Below, piece after piece: positions 11,174-23,325 of a DNA stretch of 64,000 nucleotides. Source of the DNA: Mycolicibacter engbaekii (GTDB lineage: Bacteria; Actinomycetota; Actinomycetes; Mycobacteriales; Mycobacteriaceae); contig NZ_LQOT01000008.1 of the NCBI RefSeq assembly GCF_002101585.1, positions 1-64,000 of the forward strand. Direction: 5' to 3'. A model generated the notes under the pieces. That model ran no database searches. It had not been told where the DNA came from and saw nothing but the letters and a program-made list of their open reading frames with translations. Numbering within the stretch: the first letter of the stretch is position 1; the number at the start of each line of letters is the position of its first letter. The translations under genes were made by a program, and so were the position numbers.

Positions 11174-11408
11174 GCGGGACTCCCTATTCTGCGACGAACC
11201 CATGTCGGTGATGCTTTCTCGGATCAAGTTTTTGGTGTTGTCGGTACCGAGGCTTCAGCACCGGGGGGACTAAGTCGGTGGTCGGTCACAACCTCACGCG
11301 GCGCACCGCAGCCGGTAGGCAGGGGGCCAGGCAGCACCGTCGGCGAACGCATCGCCGACGGGGCTGCACTCCACGGGCGCCCGGAGGCCGGTGGGCAGGA
11401 TCGGATCA
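11174..11408 (-). other. Gap between the two giant PGRS genes with a small hairpin
   Basis: In this 235-bp gap the only clear structure is a 7-bp stem GTCGGCG/CGCCGAC (11339-11345 with 11353-11359), a weak candidate terminator or processing site after the upstream gene. The SD AGGGAG for the downstream gene lies at about 11182-11187. No convincing TAnnnT promoter was found. Confidence 0.4.
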
Positions 11409-14400
11409 TCATCCGACGCCGCCCGCAGTGCCGGCACCGCCCGCTCCACCCGTACCGCCGGTGCGGTTGCCGCTGCCGCCCGGGGGGTTGCCGGGAGTGC
11501 CGACTGCGCCCGGGGCGGGGACCACGCCGCCACCGCTGGTTCCGCCCTGGCCGCCGGTACCGCCTTGGCCGCCGGTGCCGCCCGGGAAGGCGGTGCTGGA
11601 GCCGGTGGCGTTACCGCCGGTACCACCGGTGCCGCCCTTACCTCCCGCGCCACCGTTGCCGTTGTTGCCGTTGGTGCCGGCGGTACCCGCCGTGCCGTTG
11701 CCGTTGTTGAGGGCACCCGCGGCGCCGCCTTGACCACCGGAACCGCCGTGACCGCCGTTACCGCCGTTACCGCCGACACCGCCGTCGCCACCGACGACCG
11801 AGGTGGAGTTACCCGTCGCGCCGGTACCGCCCTTACCGCCGTTACCACCGTTGGAGCCGTTGGCGCCGTTACCGCCGTTACCGCCGGAGCCGGCGTTACC
11901 CGAGTTGCTGCCGCTGGCGCCACCGGCACCACCCGCACCGCCGGATCCGCCGTCCTTACCGTCGCCGCCGTTACCGCCGGCGGTCCCAGGCAGACCCGAG
12001 CCGCTTGCCGGCCGGGTTCCGGTGGAACCGGCGGAGCCGTTGGTGTTACCGGCGCCGCCGTTACCGCCGTTACCGCCCTTTCCGCCGTTGCCGTCGAGCA
12101 GGGCGCTGCCGCCGTTACCACCCGCGCCACCGGACTGGCCGTGGTTCGAGGCGTTGCCGTTGGCACCGTTGGCGCCGTTGCCGCCGTTACCGCCGTGGCC
12201 CGCGGCACCGGCCGAACCGGCCGTGCCGTTGGCCGCCTGCACGGTGTTGCCACCGTTCCAGCCGCCGGTACCGCCGGTACCGGCCGTGCCGGCGTTGCTG
12301 TAGCTGTTGCCGCCGTTACCGCCGGCGCCCGCGACAGTGCCGGCACCCACGGTGAGCGTGGCACCGTTACCGCCGTTGCCACCGCTACCGGCGTTGCCGG
12401 CGTTACCGCCCCTGGCGCCGGCGCCGCCGACACCGTTGGCGCCCGCGGAGCCGTTGCCCGCGGTGCCACCGATACCGCCGTTACCGCCGTTACCGCCGAT
12501 ACCGCCGTTGCCGCCGTGGCCGGTCGCATCGCCACCGTCGCCGCCGGCCGCGCCGGTGCCCGCCGTCGCATTCGCGCCGTTGGCACCGTTGGCTGCGTGC
12601 CCGCCGTTACCGCCGATGCCACCGGCGCCACCGGAACCGCCCGCACCGCCGTTGCCGGAGGTCAGACCGCCCTTGCCACCGGCGCCACCCGAGCCGCCGT
12701 GGCCGCCGCTGACACCGTTGGTGCCGGCACCGGACCCGTCGGTGGTTCCGTTGCTGCCAGCCGCGCCCGCACCACCGTTACCACCGGCGCCACCGGTGCC
12801 CACCGCGCCGGCGCCACCGCCGGCACCGCCGTCACCGCCGGACTGGGCGATACCGCTGCCGAGCATGACGCCCGCACCACCGTGGCCACCGTTACCACCG
12901 TTGCCGGTGGCGACATTGCCCGCCGCGCCGTGCGCACCGCCGGCTGCGATCTGTCCGTTGGCGCCCGCGCCACCGGCACCGCCGGCCGCACCGACACCGG
13001 CGAAACCACCGCGACCACCGGCACCACCGTCGCCGGCGACGTTGTTCACGCCGCCGCCGGCACCGTTGCCACCGTTACCGCCGCGACCGGCGTCACCACC
13101 GGCACCGCCGTCGCCGCCCCTGCCGCCGACACCAGCCGCGCCCTGGGCACCGTTGGTGGCGGTGCCGCCGAGCGCTCCGGCTCCACCCTGGCCGCCGACG
13201 CCACCGTTGCCGCTGACGCCCGCGTCGGTGCCGTCGGCGCCGTTGAGGCCGCTGCCCGCCGCTGCGTGCGCGCCGTCGATGCCGTTGGCCACACCACCGG
13301 TACCACCGGCACCGCCGTTACCGCCGCGCCCACCGGCGCCACCGTTACCGAGCTGAGTACCACCGGCGCCGCCGACGCCACCGTTACCGCCGGTACCGCC
13401 ACCGATGCCGTTGGTGCCGTTGCCGTTGCCGTCGACGATCCCGTTGGCACCGATCGCTCCGGCGCCACCGTTACCGCCGGCGCCACCGTTGCCGATGATG
13501 CCGGCCGCGCCACCCTTACCGCCGTGGCCACCGGCCTGCGAAGAACCGTCGCCGAGGACCTGGCCGGCCCCACCGTTGCCGCCGGCCCCGCCGTCGCCGC
13601 CACTGCCCGCGGCGCCGCTGTTGCCGTTGGCGGCCTGACCGGCCTGACCGACGCCGCCCGCGCCGCCGGTACCGGCGACACCGAGTCGGTTGCCACCCGT
13701 GCCACCGTTACCGCCGTTGCCGGCCACGGCGTTGTTGCCGCCGCCGCCGCCGACACCACCGGCGCCACCGTTGCCCGCGTTCCCCGCGTTGCCACCGTTG
13801 CCGCCGACACCCGCGGTACCGGCGACAGCGTTGCCGCCCAGACCGCCGGCCGCACCGTCGGCCGAGTGGCCACCGTTGCCACCGTTACCGCCGTTACCGC
13901 CGCGGCCACCGCTACCGCCCGCGCCACCGTCACCGGCCAGCGAGCCGCCGGCGCCACCGTTGCCGCCCTGGCCGCCCACCGCGCCCGAACCGCCGTTGGT
14001 CCCGTTGCCGTCGCCGCCGGTGACTCCGGCCGCGCCGTCCGCGCCGCTACCGCCGTTACCGCCCGCGCCGCCGTTACCGACATTGCCGCCGTTACCGCCG
14101 TTACCGGCCTTGCCGCCGGCCTGGCCGGTGCCGAGCGCCCCGTTGCCGCCGTTACCGCCGGCGCCGCCGTTGCCGCCATGGGCCGCGGCCGCGCCGTCGG
14201 CGCCGTCCGCACGCTGTGTGCCGTCGGCGTTGAAGCCGCCCGTGCCGCCCGTCCCGGCAAGGCCGATGTCGCCGCCGTTACCGCCGTTGCCGCCGGTCCC
14301 GGCGATCGGGTTCACGCCACCACCGGCACCGTGACCACCGCGGCCGCCGTCGGCACCCGTGCCGGCGTTGCCGCCGCTGCCGCCCACCGATCCCAGGCCG

Positions 14401-17400
14401 TTGGCACCGGCCACACCGTTGGTCGCGGCGCCGCCGAGACCACCGTTACCGCCGTTACCGCCGTCGCCGCCGTGGCCGCCGTTGCCGCCGTTGCCACCGT
14501 TGCTGCCGACACCCCCGCTACCGGATGGGGCGTCGAGGCCGGCCTTGCCGACGAAGCCGTTGCCGCCGTTACCACCGGTGCCCGCCACGCCGGCGCCACC
14601 GCCGGCACCGCCGTTACCCGAGATCGAGCCACCGGCACCACCGGCACCGCCGTCACCGGCGTTTCCGCCGGACTGACCGTTGGCGCCGTGGATCACGCCG
14701 AGCGCCGTACCGTTCGCACCGTTGCCGCCGATGCTGCCCGAACCACCCGCGCCACCGGCGCCACCGTTTCCGATGGTTCCGGCGTTACCGCCGGCGCCGC
14801 CGGCACCGCCGTGCTGCGGGTTGCCACTGGGCAGGACCGCTCCGTTGCCGCCGCGACCACCGGCGCCGCCGTTGCCGCCCGAACCGATGCCACCGTTACC
14901 GCCGTTGACGGCCTGCTGGCCGGCGCCGCTCAGCCCGCCCTTGCCACCGAAGCCGAACTGGCCGCGGTCGCCGCCGTCGCCGCCGTCACCGCCCTTGCCG
15001 GCGATGGCGTTCAGGCCGCCACCGGCACCGTTGGCACCGGTACCGCCGTTACCGGCGTTACCCGCGGCGCCACCCTGGCCGCCGACACCGCCGGCGCCGA
15101 CCAAGCCCTGAGCACCGTCGACCGCGATGCCTCCGATACCACCGACGCCACCGTCGCCGCCCAGGCCACCGTTGCCGCCGCTGCCGCCGTGGCCACCGTT
15201 TCCGCCGTCGAGGCCGCTGCCGAACGCCACCGCAGCGGCATTCGCGCCGTCGGCGCCGTAGCCGCCGCGACCACCGGCACCGCCGGCGCCACCGGCGCCA
15301 CCGTTGCCCGCGTCGCCGGAGATGCTGCCGCCGGCACCACCGTTACCACCGTTACCGCCGAGGCCACCGACACCGCCGTGGGTGCCGTCGCCGCCGTTGC
15401 CCAAGCCGTCCACGGTGCCGTCGGTTCCGGCCTTGCCGGTCGAACCGGTTCCACCCGCACCGCCGGCGCCACCGTTGCCCACCGGGCCGGCCGCGCCACC
15501 GTGGCCACCGTCGCCACCCTCTTGCGGCGTGCCGTCGCCGTGGACCAGGCCCACACCGCCGGCCCCACCGTTACCGCCGTTGCCGCCGATCGCCGCGGCG
15601 CCCGCCGAACCACCGGCGGCCTGCTCGGTCCCGGTGCCGTTGAAGCCGCCCGCACCCGCGTTCGCACCGGCCTCACCGCGGATACCGCCCTGGCCACCGT
15701 CACCACCGTTACCGGCCTTGACGCCTGCCCCGCCGCCGGCGCCGGCACCACCGGCACCACCGTTACCGGCGTTGCCCGCGTCACCGGCGTTACCGCCGAC
15801 ACCACCGAGGCCGGCAGCACCAACGATGCCGTTGGTGACGGCGCCGCCGAGGCCGCCGTTGCCGCCGGTACCACCGTTACCGCCCTTGCCGCCGTTACCG
15901 CCGTCGCCACCGTCGGTGCCGTTACCGCCGGTGCCCGCGCCGGCGTCGGTCCCGGCGGTTCCGTCGGCGCCGTGACCACCGTGGCCGCCGTGACCGGCCG
16001 CGCCACCGTTACCACCGGCGCCACCGTTACCGGAGATCAAGCCGCCCACGCCGCCGGCACCACCGACACCGCCGGCACCGCCGTCGGCGCCATCGGTGCC
16101 GTTGCCGTCGCCTGCGGTGATGCCGTCGACCGTCGCGCCGGCGCCACCGTGTCCACCGGCACCGCCGTCGCCGACCAGGCCGCCGCCGCCACCGGTACCA
16201 CCGGCGCCACCGCCCTGCCCGGTGTTGGTAACGCCGATCAGACCGACACCGGCGCCACCGTTACCACCGGCACCGCCGTCGCTGTCGAGACCGACACTGC
16301 CGGCAGCACCATGGGCACCGTTGAGGATCCCGGCGCCACCGATTCCGATGTCGCCCGCGGCAGCGCCTTCAGCGCCCTCGCCGCCGTTGCCGCCCGCACC
16401 AGCGTTGGCGGCACCGCCGCCACCGAGGCCGGAACCACCGGCGCCCGCGAGGCCCGCGTCGCCACCGTCGCCGGCGTCGCCGCCGTTACCGCCGGTTCCG
16501 GCGACGGCGACGCCACCGTAGCCACCGGCACCGCCCTGGCCGCCCGAGCCGGCGTTGCCACCGTTGCCGCCGGCCGCGTCGGCGACCGTCGCGTCCGCAC
16601 CCGCGCCACCGGCGCCGCCCTTGCCACCGGCGCCACCGGCGCCGCCGGCGCCACCGTTACCCGCGTCAGATCCACCAGCGCCGCCGGTACCACCCGCGCC
16701 GCCCTTGCCGCCCAGCGCACCGTTCGTGCCGTGGCCGTCGCCGCCCGTGATGCCGTCCACCGTGGCGCCCGCGCCACCGTTACCACCGACACCGCCGTTG
16801 CCGACAAGACCGCCGCTACCGCCGTTGCCGCCGGCGCCACCGCCCTGGGCGGTGTTGGTCACGCCGATCAAGCCGACACCGGCACCACCCTGGCCACCGG
16901 CTCCACCGTCACTGGCCGCACCGGCGCTGCCCGCGGCGCCCTGGTCGCCGGCCTCATCACCGGAGCCACCGGCACCCGCAACACCTGCGTGGCCACCCGA
17001 CGCGCCCGCGCCACCGTTACCGCCGGCACCGGCGTTCGTGGCACCGCCACCGCCCAGACCGGCACCACCGGCGCCCGCGATTCCCGCGTTACCACCGTTA
17101 CCGGCGTCACCGCCGGCGCCGCCCACGCCGTTGACGGCCAAACCGCCGAGGCCGCCGTTACCGCCCTTACCTCCCGCACCGGCGTCGCCACCGTTGCCGC
17201 CCGCGGTGTCGGCAACGGTCGCGTCCGCTCCGGCACCACCGGCACCGCCGTCGCCACCATGACCGCCAGCACCGCCGGCGCCACCGTTACCCGAGGTCGA
17301 ACCACCCAGGCCGCCGGCGCCACCCTTGCCGCCGGTACCGCCGAGGAAGCCGGCCGTGCCGTTGCCGTCGCCGTCGGTGATACCGGCAACCGTCGCGCCG

Positions 17401-20400
17401 ATACCACCGGCACCGCCGGTACCGCCGTTACCGACCGCTGCCGCGTTTCCACCGGCACCGCCGACACCACCGGCCTGACCGGTCAGACCGTCGCTGGCCA
17501 GACCGACACCGGCGCCACCGGCGCCACCGTTGCCACCGTCGCTGCTCAGACCGGCCAAGCCGGCGCCACCGTTGGCACCGGTCTCGATCCCGATGCCGCC
17601 GGCACCGGCCTTACCGCCGGCACCGCCGTCGGCGCCGTTACCACCGACACCACCGGCTCCGGCTGCGTCCTGGCCGTTGCCGCCCAGGCCCGCGCCACCG
17701 GCAGCGGCCAGACCGGCCGCACCACCGTTACCGGCGTCGCCGCCCACGCCACCGGTGCCATTCGTCGCGGTACCACCGGTACCACCCGCGCCACCGGCGC
17801 CACCGGCACCGGCGCTGCCGCCGTTGCCACCGTCGGCCCCGGCCGCCGTCGCGTCGGCCGCCGCACCACCGTCGCCGCCGATACCACCCTGGCCACCGAC
17901 ACCACCGGTGCCACCGTCACCGGAGTTGGTGCCACCGGCACCACCGGCACCACCCTTGCCGCCGGCACCGGCGTTGCCGCCGGTGGTGCCGTGACCGCTG
18001 AGGTCGGTGAATCCGTCCGTTCCGTCCGCACCGCGTCCGCCGGCACCACCGGTACCGCCGTTGCCGTCGATGGCCGCGTCGCCACCGGCGCCACCGGCGC
18101 CACCGGCCTGACCGGTCAGGCCGTCGCTGGCCAGTCCAGCGCCGTCACCACCGGCGCCACCGGCGCCACCGTCGCTGCTCGCACCGGCGTTACCGGCGCT
18201 GCCGTCCGCGGCACCGTCGGTGCCCAGACCCGCGGCGCCGGCTGCACCGCCGACACCACCGCCGCCGCCCTTACCACCGGCGCCCGCGGCATCGAGGCCG
18301 CCGCCGCCCAAGCCCTTACCACCGGCCCCGGCCGCACCGGCCGCACCGCCGTCGCCGGCAGCGCCACCATCGCCGCCGACACCACCGGTGGCACTGACGC
18401 CACCGGCCCCACCGTCACCGCCGACACCACCGGCACCGGCGTCGCCACCGGTACCGCCTGTTCCGCCGGCGACCGTCGCGTCCGCGCCCGCGCCACCGTT
18501 ACCGCCCGTACCACCGACACCGCCGGCGCCGCCTACGCCGCCAATGCCGGCAAGCGTTCCGCCGGTCCCGCCGGTGCCGCCATTGCCGCCGGCCCCACCG
18601 GTGCCACCGGTGGTGCCGTTGCCGCTGAGATCGGTCTCACCGTTGGCGCCGGTCGCGCCCTTACCGCCGGCGCCACCCGCGCCGCCGTCGCCGTAGAGGT
18701 CGGCGTTGCCGCCGTTGCCGCCGCTACCGCCGGCCTGGACGGTGCCATCGCCCAAGAGCTCACCGTCACCACCGACACCACCGGCGCCGCCGTTACCGGC
18801 GGCCCCTTCGGCGCCTGCTGCACCGGAAGCGGCCAGCAGCCCGCCACTGGAGCCACCAGCACCACCAACGCCACCAAGGCCGGCCACCGAGGTCGAGTTC
18901 CCGCCGTTACCGCCGGAACCCGCCACCGCGGAAAGTCCGCCGCCGGCACCGGCACCACCGGTGCCACCGACACCAGCGGCGCCACCGGCGCCTCCATCGC
19001 CACCGACACCACCGGCACCGTGCGCACCGGCCAGACCCTTCGCCGACGCACCACCAGCGCCGCCATCGCCACCAACACCACCGGCACCACCGTTGCCCGC
19101 GGTACCGGTCGCGTCGCCACCGTCACCACCGTTGTCGCCGCTGCCCGCCACCGCGTTCTGACCCGCGGTACCGTCGGCCGCCGCACCGCCGACACCGCCA
19201 GTTCCGCCGGCACCACCAATACCACCGGCGCCACCGTTACCGGCGTCGGAACCGCCCGCACCACCGGCACCACCGGCGCCACCGTTACCACCGGCCTGAC
19301 CATCGGTGCCATCAACACCCACCGTCGCGCCCGCCACACCGACTGCACCCGCGCCACCGTTACCGCCGGCGCCACCGTTGCCGAGGTTGCCCGCGTCACC
19401 GCCGCGACCTCCCACACCACCGTTGCCGCCAGCAATCAACGCGTCAGCACCGTCGCCACCGCGGCCACCGTTACCACCCGCGGTCGCCGCCGCGCCCGCA
19501 GCACCCGCGGTACCACCACCGGCGCCACCAGCACCGGCCGCACCCGCGGCACCGGCGTCGCCACCACGGCCACCGGCACCACCGTCGAGGTTCGCTGCGT
19601 CGCCGTCAGCACCGGCACCACCGTTACCACCGATACCGGCAGCACCACCATTGCCGCCGTTACCACCGATACCGGCCAGACCGTTGGAACCGATCCAACC
19701 GCCGGCACCACCGGCGCCCGCGGCGCCACCAGCGCCACCGGCGCCACCAGCGCCACCGTTGCCGGCGTCGCCACCGTCTTCACCGGCGAGCACACCGTCA
19801 ATACCGGCACCACCGTTACCACCGGCACCACCGTTACCACCGACACCACCGGCGCCGCCCTTACCGCCGGAACCGATCAGCCACGAACCCCGACCACCGG
19901 CACCACCGTTACCACCGGCACCACCGTTGTCACCGGCCAACCCATCCAGCCCGGCCAAACCAGCGACACCGGCCGCACCCAGCGCGCCGTCACCACCGAC
20001 ACCACCGTTACCACCGACGCCGTAGAACAGGCCCAGGCCCGCACCACCGGCGCCACCAAGGCCACCATCACCACCAGCAATGCCGGCGCCACCGGCACCA
20101 CCGTCACCGCCGATACCCATCAACCAACCGCCGGCACCACCAGCACCGCCGTCGCCGCCGTCAAAACCGTCACCACCGGCACCACCATTGCCGAACATGC
20201 CCGCCGAACCACCGACACCACCAATGCCGTCAGCCGACGTGCCGGCGGCACCACCGTCACCGAACCACAGACCACCGGAACCACCAGCGGCGTCGGCCAA
20301 TGAGCCGCCGTCGATGCCGTCTTCACCGTTACCGATCAGCATCTGACCGAAACCGAACAGGTTGATAAACGAGTTGACCTGCTCACCGATCGGGCTCAGG

Positions 20401-20777
20401 ATCCACGCCTGCCCCAACTCATACAGCGGCGTGTAGAACAGCGAACCGAACCAGTCGTCAGCAGCCGCACCACCGGGCAGGTCCGCCACCGAGGCATCAA
20501 ACGACAGTCCCAGGTTCGACAGCAACGGCTCCCACGAGTCCGCGTCGAACAAGGTCTCCCACGACGAGGCCTGACTCAGGTCCGCGAACGCGAGCGCCAG
20601 GTCATCACCGAGCAGGTCCACCACCCAGTCCAGCTCATCGGCCTGCGCCGCAGGAGCCGCAGCCAACGGCGCCATCCCGAAGGTCAAAAACGCCCCAACC
20701 GCACTACCGGCTCCCAGCAACCGGCGGCCACGCCGACCCTGCTGACCGTTGCCCGAAGTGTTACGCCCTACCGCCAT
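11409..20777 (-). CDS. Giant secreted PGRS-repeat protein without a PE domain (3122 aa)
   Basis: This is the paralogue of the 3023-aa protein downstream. The start at 20777 (MAVGRNTSG) follows AGGAAA and keeps the signal peptide compact. [10 protein letters not shown] (15-24) precedes the hydrophobic core [15 protein letters not shown] and a likely cut after AQA46. The double arginine could allow Tat export, but a Sec route is equally possible. The linker repeats [23 protein letters not shown] and [12 protein letters not shown], then Gly/Ala repeats run to a distinct tail with [20 protein letters not shown] followed by more Gly. Thousands of GG pairs without a frameshift argue that the gene is maintained. 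It lies 87 bp behind the 801-aa solenoid gene and is presumably cotranscribed. The role is not known; cell-surface exposure is an inference from the signal peptide. Confidence 0.85.
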   Translation of the reverse strand: MAVGRNTSGNGQQGRRGRRLLGAGSAVGAFLTFGMAPLAAAPAAQADELDWVVDLLGDDLALAFADLSQASSWETLFDADSWEPLLSNLGLSFDASVADLPGGAAADDWFGSLFYTPLYELGQAWILSPIGEQVNSFINLFGFGQMLIGNGEDGIDGGSLADAAGGSGGLWFGDGGAAGTSADGIGGVGGSAGMFGNGGAGGDGFDGGDGGAGGAGGWLMGIGGDGGAGGAGIAGGDGGLGGAGGAGLGLFYGVGGNGGVGGDGALGAAGVAGLAGLDGLAGDNGGAGGNGGAGGRGSWLIGSGGKGGAGGVGGNGGAGGNGGAGIDGVLAGEDGGDAGNGGAGGAGGAGGAAGAGGAGGWIGSNGLAGIGGNGGNGGAAGIGGNGGAGADGDAANLDGGAGGRGGDAGAAGAAGAGGAGGGTAGAAGAAATAGGNGGRGGDGADALIAGGNGGVGGRGGDAGNLGNGGAGGNGGAGAVGVAGATVGVDGTDGQAGGNGGAGGAGGAGGSDAGNGGAGGIGGAGGTGGVGGAAADGTAGQNAVAGSGDNGGDGGDATGTAGNGGAGGVGGDGGAGGASAKGLAGAHGAGGVGGDGGAGGAAGVGGTGGAGAGGGLSAVAGSGGNGGNSTSVAGLGGVGGAGGSSGGLLAASGAAGAEGAAGNGGAGGVGGDGELLGDGTVQAGGSGGNGGNADLYGDGGAGGAGGKGATGANGETDLSGNGTTGGTGGAGGNGGTGGTGGTLAGIGGVGGAGGVGGTGGNGGAGADATVAGGTGGTGGDAGAGGVGGDGGAGGVSATGGVGGDGGAAGDGGAAGAAGAGGKGLGGGGLDAAGAGGKGGGGGVGGAAGAAGLGTDGAADGSAGNAGASSDGGAGGAGGDGAGLASDGLTGQAGGAGGAGGDAAIDGNGGTGGAGGRGADGTDGFTDLSGHGTTGGNAGAGGKGGAGGAGGTNSGDGGTGGVGGQGGIGGDGGAAADATAAGADGGNGGSAGAGGAGGAGGTGGTATNGTGGVGGDAGNGGAAGLAAAGGAGLGGNGQDAAGAGGVGGNGADGGAGGKAGAGGIGIETGANGGAGLAGLSSDGGNGGAGGAGVGLASDGLTGQAGGVGGAGGNAAAVGNGGTGGAGGIGATVAGITDGDGNGTAGFLGGTGGKGGAGGLGGSTSGNGGAGGAGGHGGDGGAGGAGADATVADTAGGNGGDAGAGGKGGNGGLGGLAVNGVGGAGGDAGNGGNAGIAGAGGAGLGGGGATNAGAGGNGGAGASGGHAGVAGAGGSGDEAGDQGAAGSAGAASDGGAGGQGGAGVGLIGVTNTAQGGGAGGNGGSGGLVGNGGVGGNGGAGATVDGITGGDGHGTNGALGGKGGAGGTGGAGGSDAGNGGAGGAGGAGGKGGAGGAGADATVADAAGGNGGNAGSGGQGGAGGYGGVAVAGTGGNGGDAGDGGDAGLAGAGGSGLGGGGAANAGAGGNGGEGAEGAAAGDIGIGGAGILNGAHGAAGSVGLDSDGGAGGNGGAGVGLIGVTNTGQGGGAGGTGGGGGLVGDGGAGGHGGAGATVDGITAGDGNGTDGADGGAGGVGGAGGVGGLISGNGGAGGNGGAAGHGGHGGHGADGTAGTDAGAGTGGNGTDGGDGGNGGKGGNGGTGGNGGLGGAVTNGIVGAAGLGGVGGNAGDAGNAGNGGAGGAGAGGGAGVKAGNGGDGGQGGIRGEAGANAGAGGFNGTGTEQAAGGSAGAAAIGGNGGNGGAGGVGLVHGDGTPQEGGDGGHGGAAGPVGNGGAGGAGGTGSTGKAGTDGTVDGLGNGGDGTHGGVGGLGGNGGNGGAGGSISGDAGNGGAGGAGGAGGRGGYGADGANAAAVAFGSGLDGGNGGHGGSGGNGGLGGDGGVGGIGGIAVDGAQGLVGAGGVGGQGGAAGNAGNGGTGANGAGGGLNAIAGKGGDGGDGGDRGQFGFGGKGGLSGAGQQAVNGGNGGIGSGGNGGAGGRGGNGAVLPSGNPQHGGAGGAGGNAGTIGNGGAGGAGGSGSIGGNGANGTALGVIHGANGQSGGNAGDGGAGGAGGSISGNGGAGGGAGVAGTGGNGGNGFVGKAGLDAPSGSGGVGSNGGNGGNGGHGGDGGNGGNGGLGGAATNGVAGANGLGSVGGSGGNAGTGADGGRGGHGAGGGVNPIAGTGGNGGNGGDIGLAGTGGTGGFNADGTQRADGADGAAAAHGGNGGAGGNGGNGALGTGQAGGKAGNGGNGGNVGNGGAGGNGGSGADGAAGVTGGDGNGTNGGSGAVGGQGGNGGAGGSLAGDGGAGGSGGRGGNGGNGGNGGHSADGAAGGLGGNAVAGTAGVGGNGGNAGNAGNGGAGGVGGGGGNNAVAGNGGNGGTGGNRLGVAGTGGAGGVGQAGQAANGNSGAAGSGGDGGAGGNGGAGQVLGDGSSQAGGHGGKGGAAGIIGNGGAGGNGGAGAIGANGIVDGNGNGTNGIGGGTGGNGGVGGAGGTQLGNGGAGGRGGNGGAGGTGGVANGIDGAHAAAGSGLNGADGTDAGVSGNGGVGGQGGAGALGGTATNGAQGAAGVGGRGGDGGAGGDAGRGGNGGNGAGGGVNNVAGDGGAGGRGGFAGVGAAGGAGGAGANGQIAAGGAHGAAGNVATGNGGNGGHGGAGVMLGSGIAQSGGDGGAGGGAGAVGTGGAGGNGGAGAAGSNGTTDGSGAGTNGVSGGHGGSGGAGGKGGLTSGNGGAGGSGGAGGIGGNGGHAANGANGANATAGTGAAGGDGGDATGHGGNGGIGGNGGNGGIGGTAGNGSAGANGVGGAGARGGNAGNAGSGGNGGNGATLTVGAGTVAGAGGNGGNSYSNAGTAGTGGTGGWNGGNTVQAANGTAGSAGAAGHGGNGGNGANGANGNASNHGQSGGAGGNGGSALLDGNGGKGGNGGNGGAGNTNGSAGSTGTRPASGSGLPGTAGGNGGDGKDGGSGGAGGAGGASGSNSGNAGSGGNGGNGANGSNGGNGGKGGTGATGNSTSVVGGDGGVGGNGGNGGHGGSGGQGGAAGALNNGNGTAGTAGTNGNNGNGGAGGKGGTGGTGGNATGSSTAFPGGTGGQGGTGGQGGTSGGGVVPAPGAVGTPGNPPGGSGNRTGGTGGAGGAGTAGGVG

Positions 20778-20864
20778 TTGGGATTTCCTATCTGTGTGGC
20801 CCACAGTTGTGCTCGTTCTGTCTGTCATTTAGTTCTGGTGCAGCAGCTCGCCCGCTGAGCAGAG

Positions 20865-23270
20865 TCAGCCGGTGAAGCCCAACGCCGCGGCGATCTGCTG
20901 CGGGATGTCGTTGAGCCACTCAGCGGCCACTCCGAAGAAGGTGCCGTTGATGCTCAGCAGGCCTAGGTCTGCGAGGCCCAAGCCCTCGACCAGCCCGTTG
21001 ATGTCCAGGCTGCCGAGGCCGAGGTCGGTGAGCAGCGAGTTGATCGTGGCGTCACCGAGTCCGAGGTTGGCCACGATGGTGTCCAGGTCATAGGTGTCCA
21101 GGCCGAGCCAGCCCAGCAGGGTGCCCAGGGTCGGGTCGCCGAGCACACTGGTCATCAGGTCGGTGATGAAGTCGTCGAGGTAAACCTCGTCGAGGCCCAG
21201 GCCGCCCAGGATGCTGCCGATCGACACTCCGCCCAGCAGGCTCTCGATGACCTCGTCGAGGGTCCGGGTGTCGAACCCGAGGTCGGCGAGCAACCCGGCG
21301 ATCGAGATGCTGCTCAACCCGAAGCGGTCGATGAACATGTCGATGCTGATGTTGTTCAGGCCCAGGTTGTTCAGCGTCGCCTGGAGGTAGATGTTGTCCA
21401 ACCCGAGGCTGTCGATCAGGTTGTACAGGCCGAGGCTGCCCATGCCCCAGTCCTCGAACAGCTGCAGAACCGTGGTGTCGGTCAGTCCCAGGCCGGCGAC
21501 AGCGCTCTCCATGAGCTCGGTGAGCGTCGGGTCGAAGCCCCACGCGGTGAAGAAGTCCTCGAGGGTCACGTTGCCGGTCATGTCGCCCAGCTGCTCGAAC
21601 AGGTACTCCACCGAGAAGTTGCCGATGCCCATGGCGTTCATCATCTGGACAACGGTGACGTCGTACATGTTCATGTTCTGCACGGTCTCGCCGACGGTGT
21701 TGGGACCCAACACCGCGCCCAGGGTCGGGTTGCCGGCCTTTTCGAGCAGCGATGCCATGTCGGGGGCGAGCACACCCAGCGGGGTGTCGTACAAGGTCGC
21801 CGCCCCGCCCTGGCCCGGCAGGGTCTTCAACAAGTCCCCGATGATGACATCGGTGATCGGGGTGTCGGGGTCGTAACCGATGGTGTTCTCACCGATCGGC
21901 ATGGCCTCCATCAAGTCACCGAGAGTCTGGTCGCCGAAGTCGCCCAACAGGCTGTCCAAGGTGGAGCCGGGCGGCATCATGCCGGCCATCAGTTCCATCA
22001 GCGGGGTGGAGCCGGTGATGTCCGGCCCGAGGAATCCGTCGTTGATCAGGTCGACCAGCGTCTGGTCGCCGTACTCGCCCAACATTCCGGCGAGCGCGCC
22101 GATGGTGATGTTGCCGAGGCCCATCTGCTCGAAGAAGTCGGTCAGCGGGACATCGGGCATCGAGTCCTTGATCAGTCCGCCGACAGTCCAGCTCGGGTCG
22201 ACCAGGCTGGCCAGCGACTCGTTGCCCTGAGCGCCGAGCAGATCCTTGATGAGCCCGCCCACGGTCTGGTTGTCGCCACCGACCAGGTCCAGGATCATCT
22301 CGGACAGCGTGGGGTTGCCGATCCCCACTTCCGGGGAGTTCAGCAGGGCGATCAGCAGGCTCGCGACCGAGTCGTCCGCAGTGAAGCCGCCCAGGTCTTC
22401 GAGCAGCTGAGCGATCGTCGGGTTGCCGATGCCGGCCTCGTTGAACACCCCGATCAGCAGTTCGGACAGCGACTGCGTGCCGATCCCGAACTCGTTGAGC
22501 ACATCCACCGGCGTCATGTGGCCGAAGCCCGACTGGTCGAGCAGGTCGATGATCAGGGTCTCGATCGGGACGTCGCCGATTCCGGCGTCGGAGAGCATCT
22601 GGGTGATGGTCAGGTCACCGAAGCCCGAGGCTTCCACCACGCTGCCGATGGTGAAGTTGGCGTCGATCGGCTGTCCCGGAGTCAGGATGCCGTTGAACAG
22701 CGGGACGCTGGCGTCGCCGAAGGTCAGACCGGAGCTGCCGTTGAGGAAGGCGTCCAGCAGGGTCGCCGGCGCACCGATCAGCGCGGACAGCGCAGCCATC
22801 GGGTCGCTCCAGTCGAAGACCTGGCGGAGCACGTCCCCCATGGCTTCGAAAAGTGTGACCCACGGACCGATGCCCGCCAGCAGCGAGTTCATCCAGATCG
22901 GCAACCCGACACTGACGTCGAAGGGGAACGGCAACGCCTGCACGTTGATGGACGGCATCTGGTTGGTGAAGATGTTGATGACATCCGGGATGCCGGAGAT
23001 CGCCTGGTCGGGGTGGGTGAAGATGTGCTGCAGCAGACCCCACATGTCGACGGAGTTCTGATTCAGCGCCTGCAGGTTGGCGATGGTGTTCTCGAACAGG
23101 TCGGTGTAGGGCGAGAAGAAGCCCGACGTCAGCGCCACGCTCTGCTGCTGGGCGATCGCGATCTGGTGCTGCAGCTGCGGCAGGGTCGCGGCCACCGAAG
23201 GCACCGCGACCAGCCCCACCCCGGCAACAGCCATACCGCTGGTGACGTACGGACGAAGTGTTTGCTGCAT
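20865..23270 (-). CDS. Secreted leucine-rich solenoid-like repeat protein A (801 aa)
   Basis: I do not recognise a named family. The start at 23270 (MQQTLRPYVTSG) follows GGGAGGG. Residues 1-30 form a hydrophobic signal peptide (GMAVAGVGLVAVPSVAA). Residues about 30-190 are a unique region with LTSGFFSPYTDLFENTIANL. From about 200 onward there are imperfect repeats of roughly 23-29 residues with the pattern G-[ILF]-G-[DN]-x-[TS]-[ILV]-x-x-[LM]-[LI], for example GIGNPTIAQLLEDLGGF and LGLDNIYLQATLNNLGLNNI. Such spacing suggests an alpha/beta or leucine-rich solenoid. It is strongly acidic and has no membrane anchor beyond the signal. Its gene is 55 bp behind the paralogue at 23326-25629 and 87 bp ahead of the first giant PGRS gene, suggesting one operon and possibly a shared surface or secretion role. 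Confidence 0.75.
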   Translation of the reverse strand: MQQTLRPYVTSGMAVAGVGLVAVPSVAATLPQLQHQIAIAQQQSVALTSGFFSPYTDLFENTIANLQALNQNSVDMWGLLQHIFTHPDQAISGIPDVINIFTNQMPSINVQALPFPFDVSVGLPIWMNSLLAGIGPWVTLFEAMGDVLRQVFDWSDPMAALSALIGAPATLLDAFLNGSSGLTFGDASVPLFNGILTPGQPIDANFTIGSVVEASGFGDLTITQMLSDAGIGDVPIETLIIDLLDQSGFGHMTPVDVLNEFGIGTQSLSELLIGVFNEAGIGNPTIAQLLEDLGGFTADDSVASLLIALLNSPEVGIGNPTLSEMILDLVGGDNQTVGGLIKDLLGAQGNESLASLVDPSWTVGGLIKDSMPDVPLTDFFEQMGLGNITIGALAGMLGEYGDQTLVDLINDGFLGPDITGSTPLMELMAGMMPPGSTLDSLLGDFGDQTLGDLMEAMPIGENTIGYDPDTPITDVIIGDLLKTLPGQGGAATLYDTPLGVLAPDMASLLEKAGNPTLGAVLGPNTVGETVQNMNMYDVTVVQMMNAMGIGNFSVEYLFEQLGDMTGNVTLEDFFTAWGFDPTLTELMESAVAGLGLTDTTVLQLFEDWGMGSLGLYNLIDSLGLDNIYLQATLNNLGLNNISIDMFIDRFGLSSISIAGLLADLGFDTRTLDEVIESLLGGVSIGSILGGLGLDEVYLDDFITDLMTSVLGDPTLGTLLGWLGLDTYDLDTIVANLGLGDATINSLLTDLGLGSLDINGLVEGLGLADLGLLSINGTFFGVAAEWLNDIPQQIAAALGFTG

Positions 23271-23325
23271 GACGCCCTCCCGGACTGAAGTTCCGAAGCT
23301 TCTCTGTCGATCAACCAGCTGCCGA

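Noticed and set aside
2102..20777. CRISPR-like or satellite repeat array
   Set aside because: The regularity is that of codons for GGx repeats, with no fixed-length spacers, leader or cas genes.
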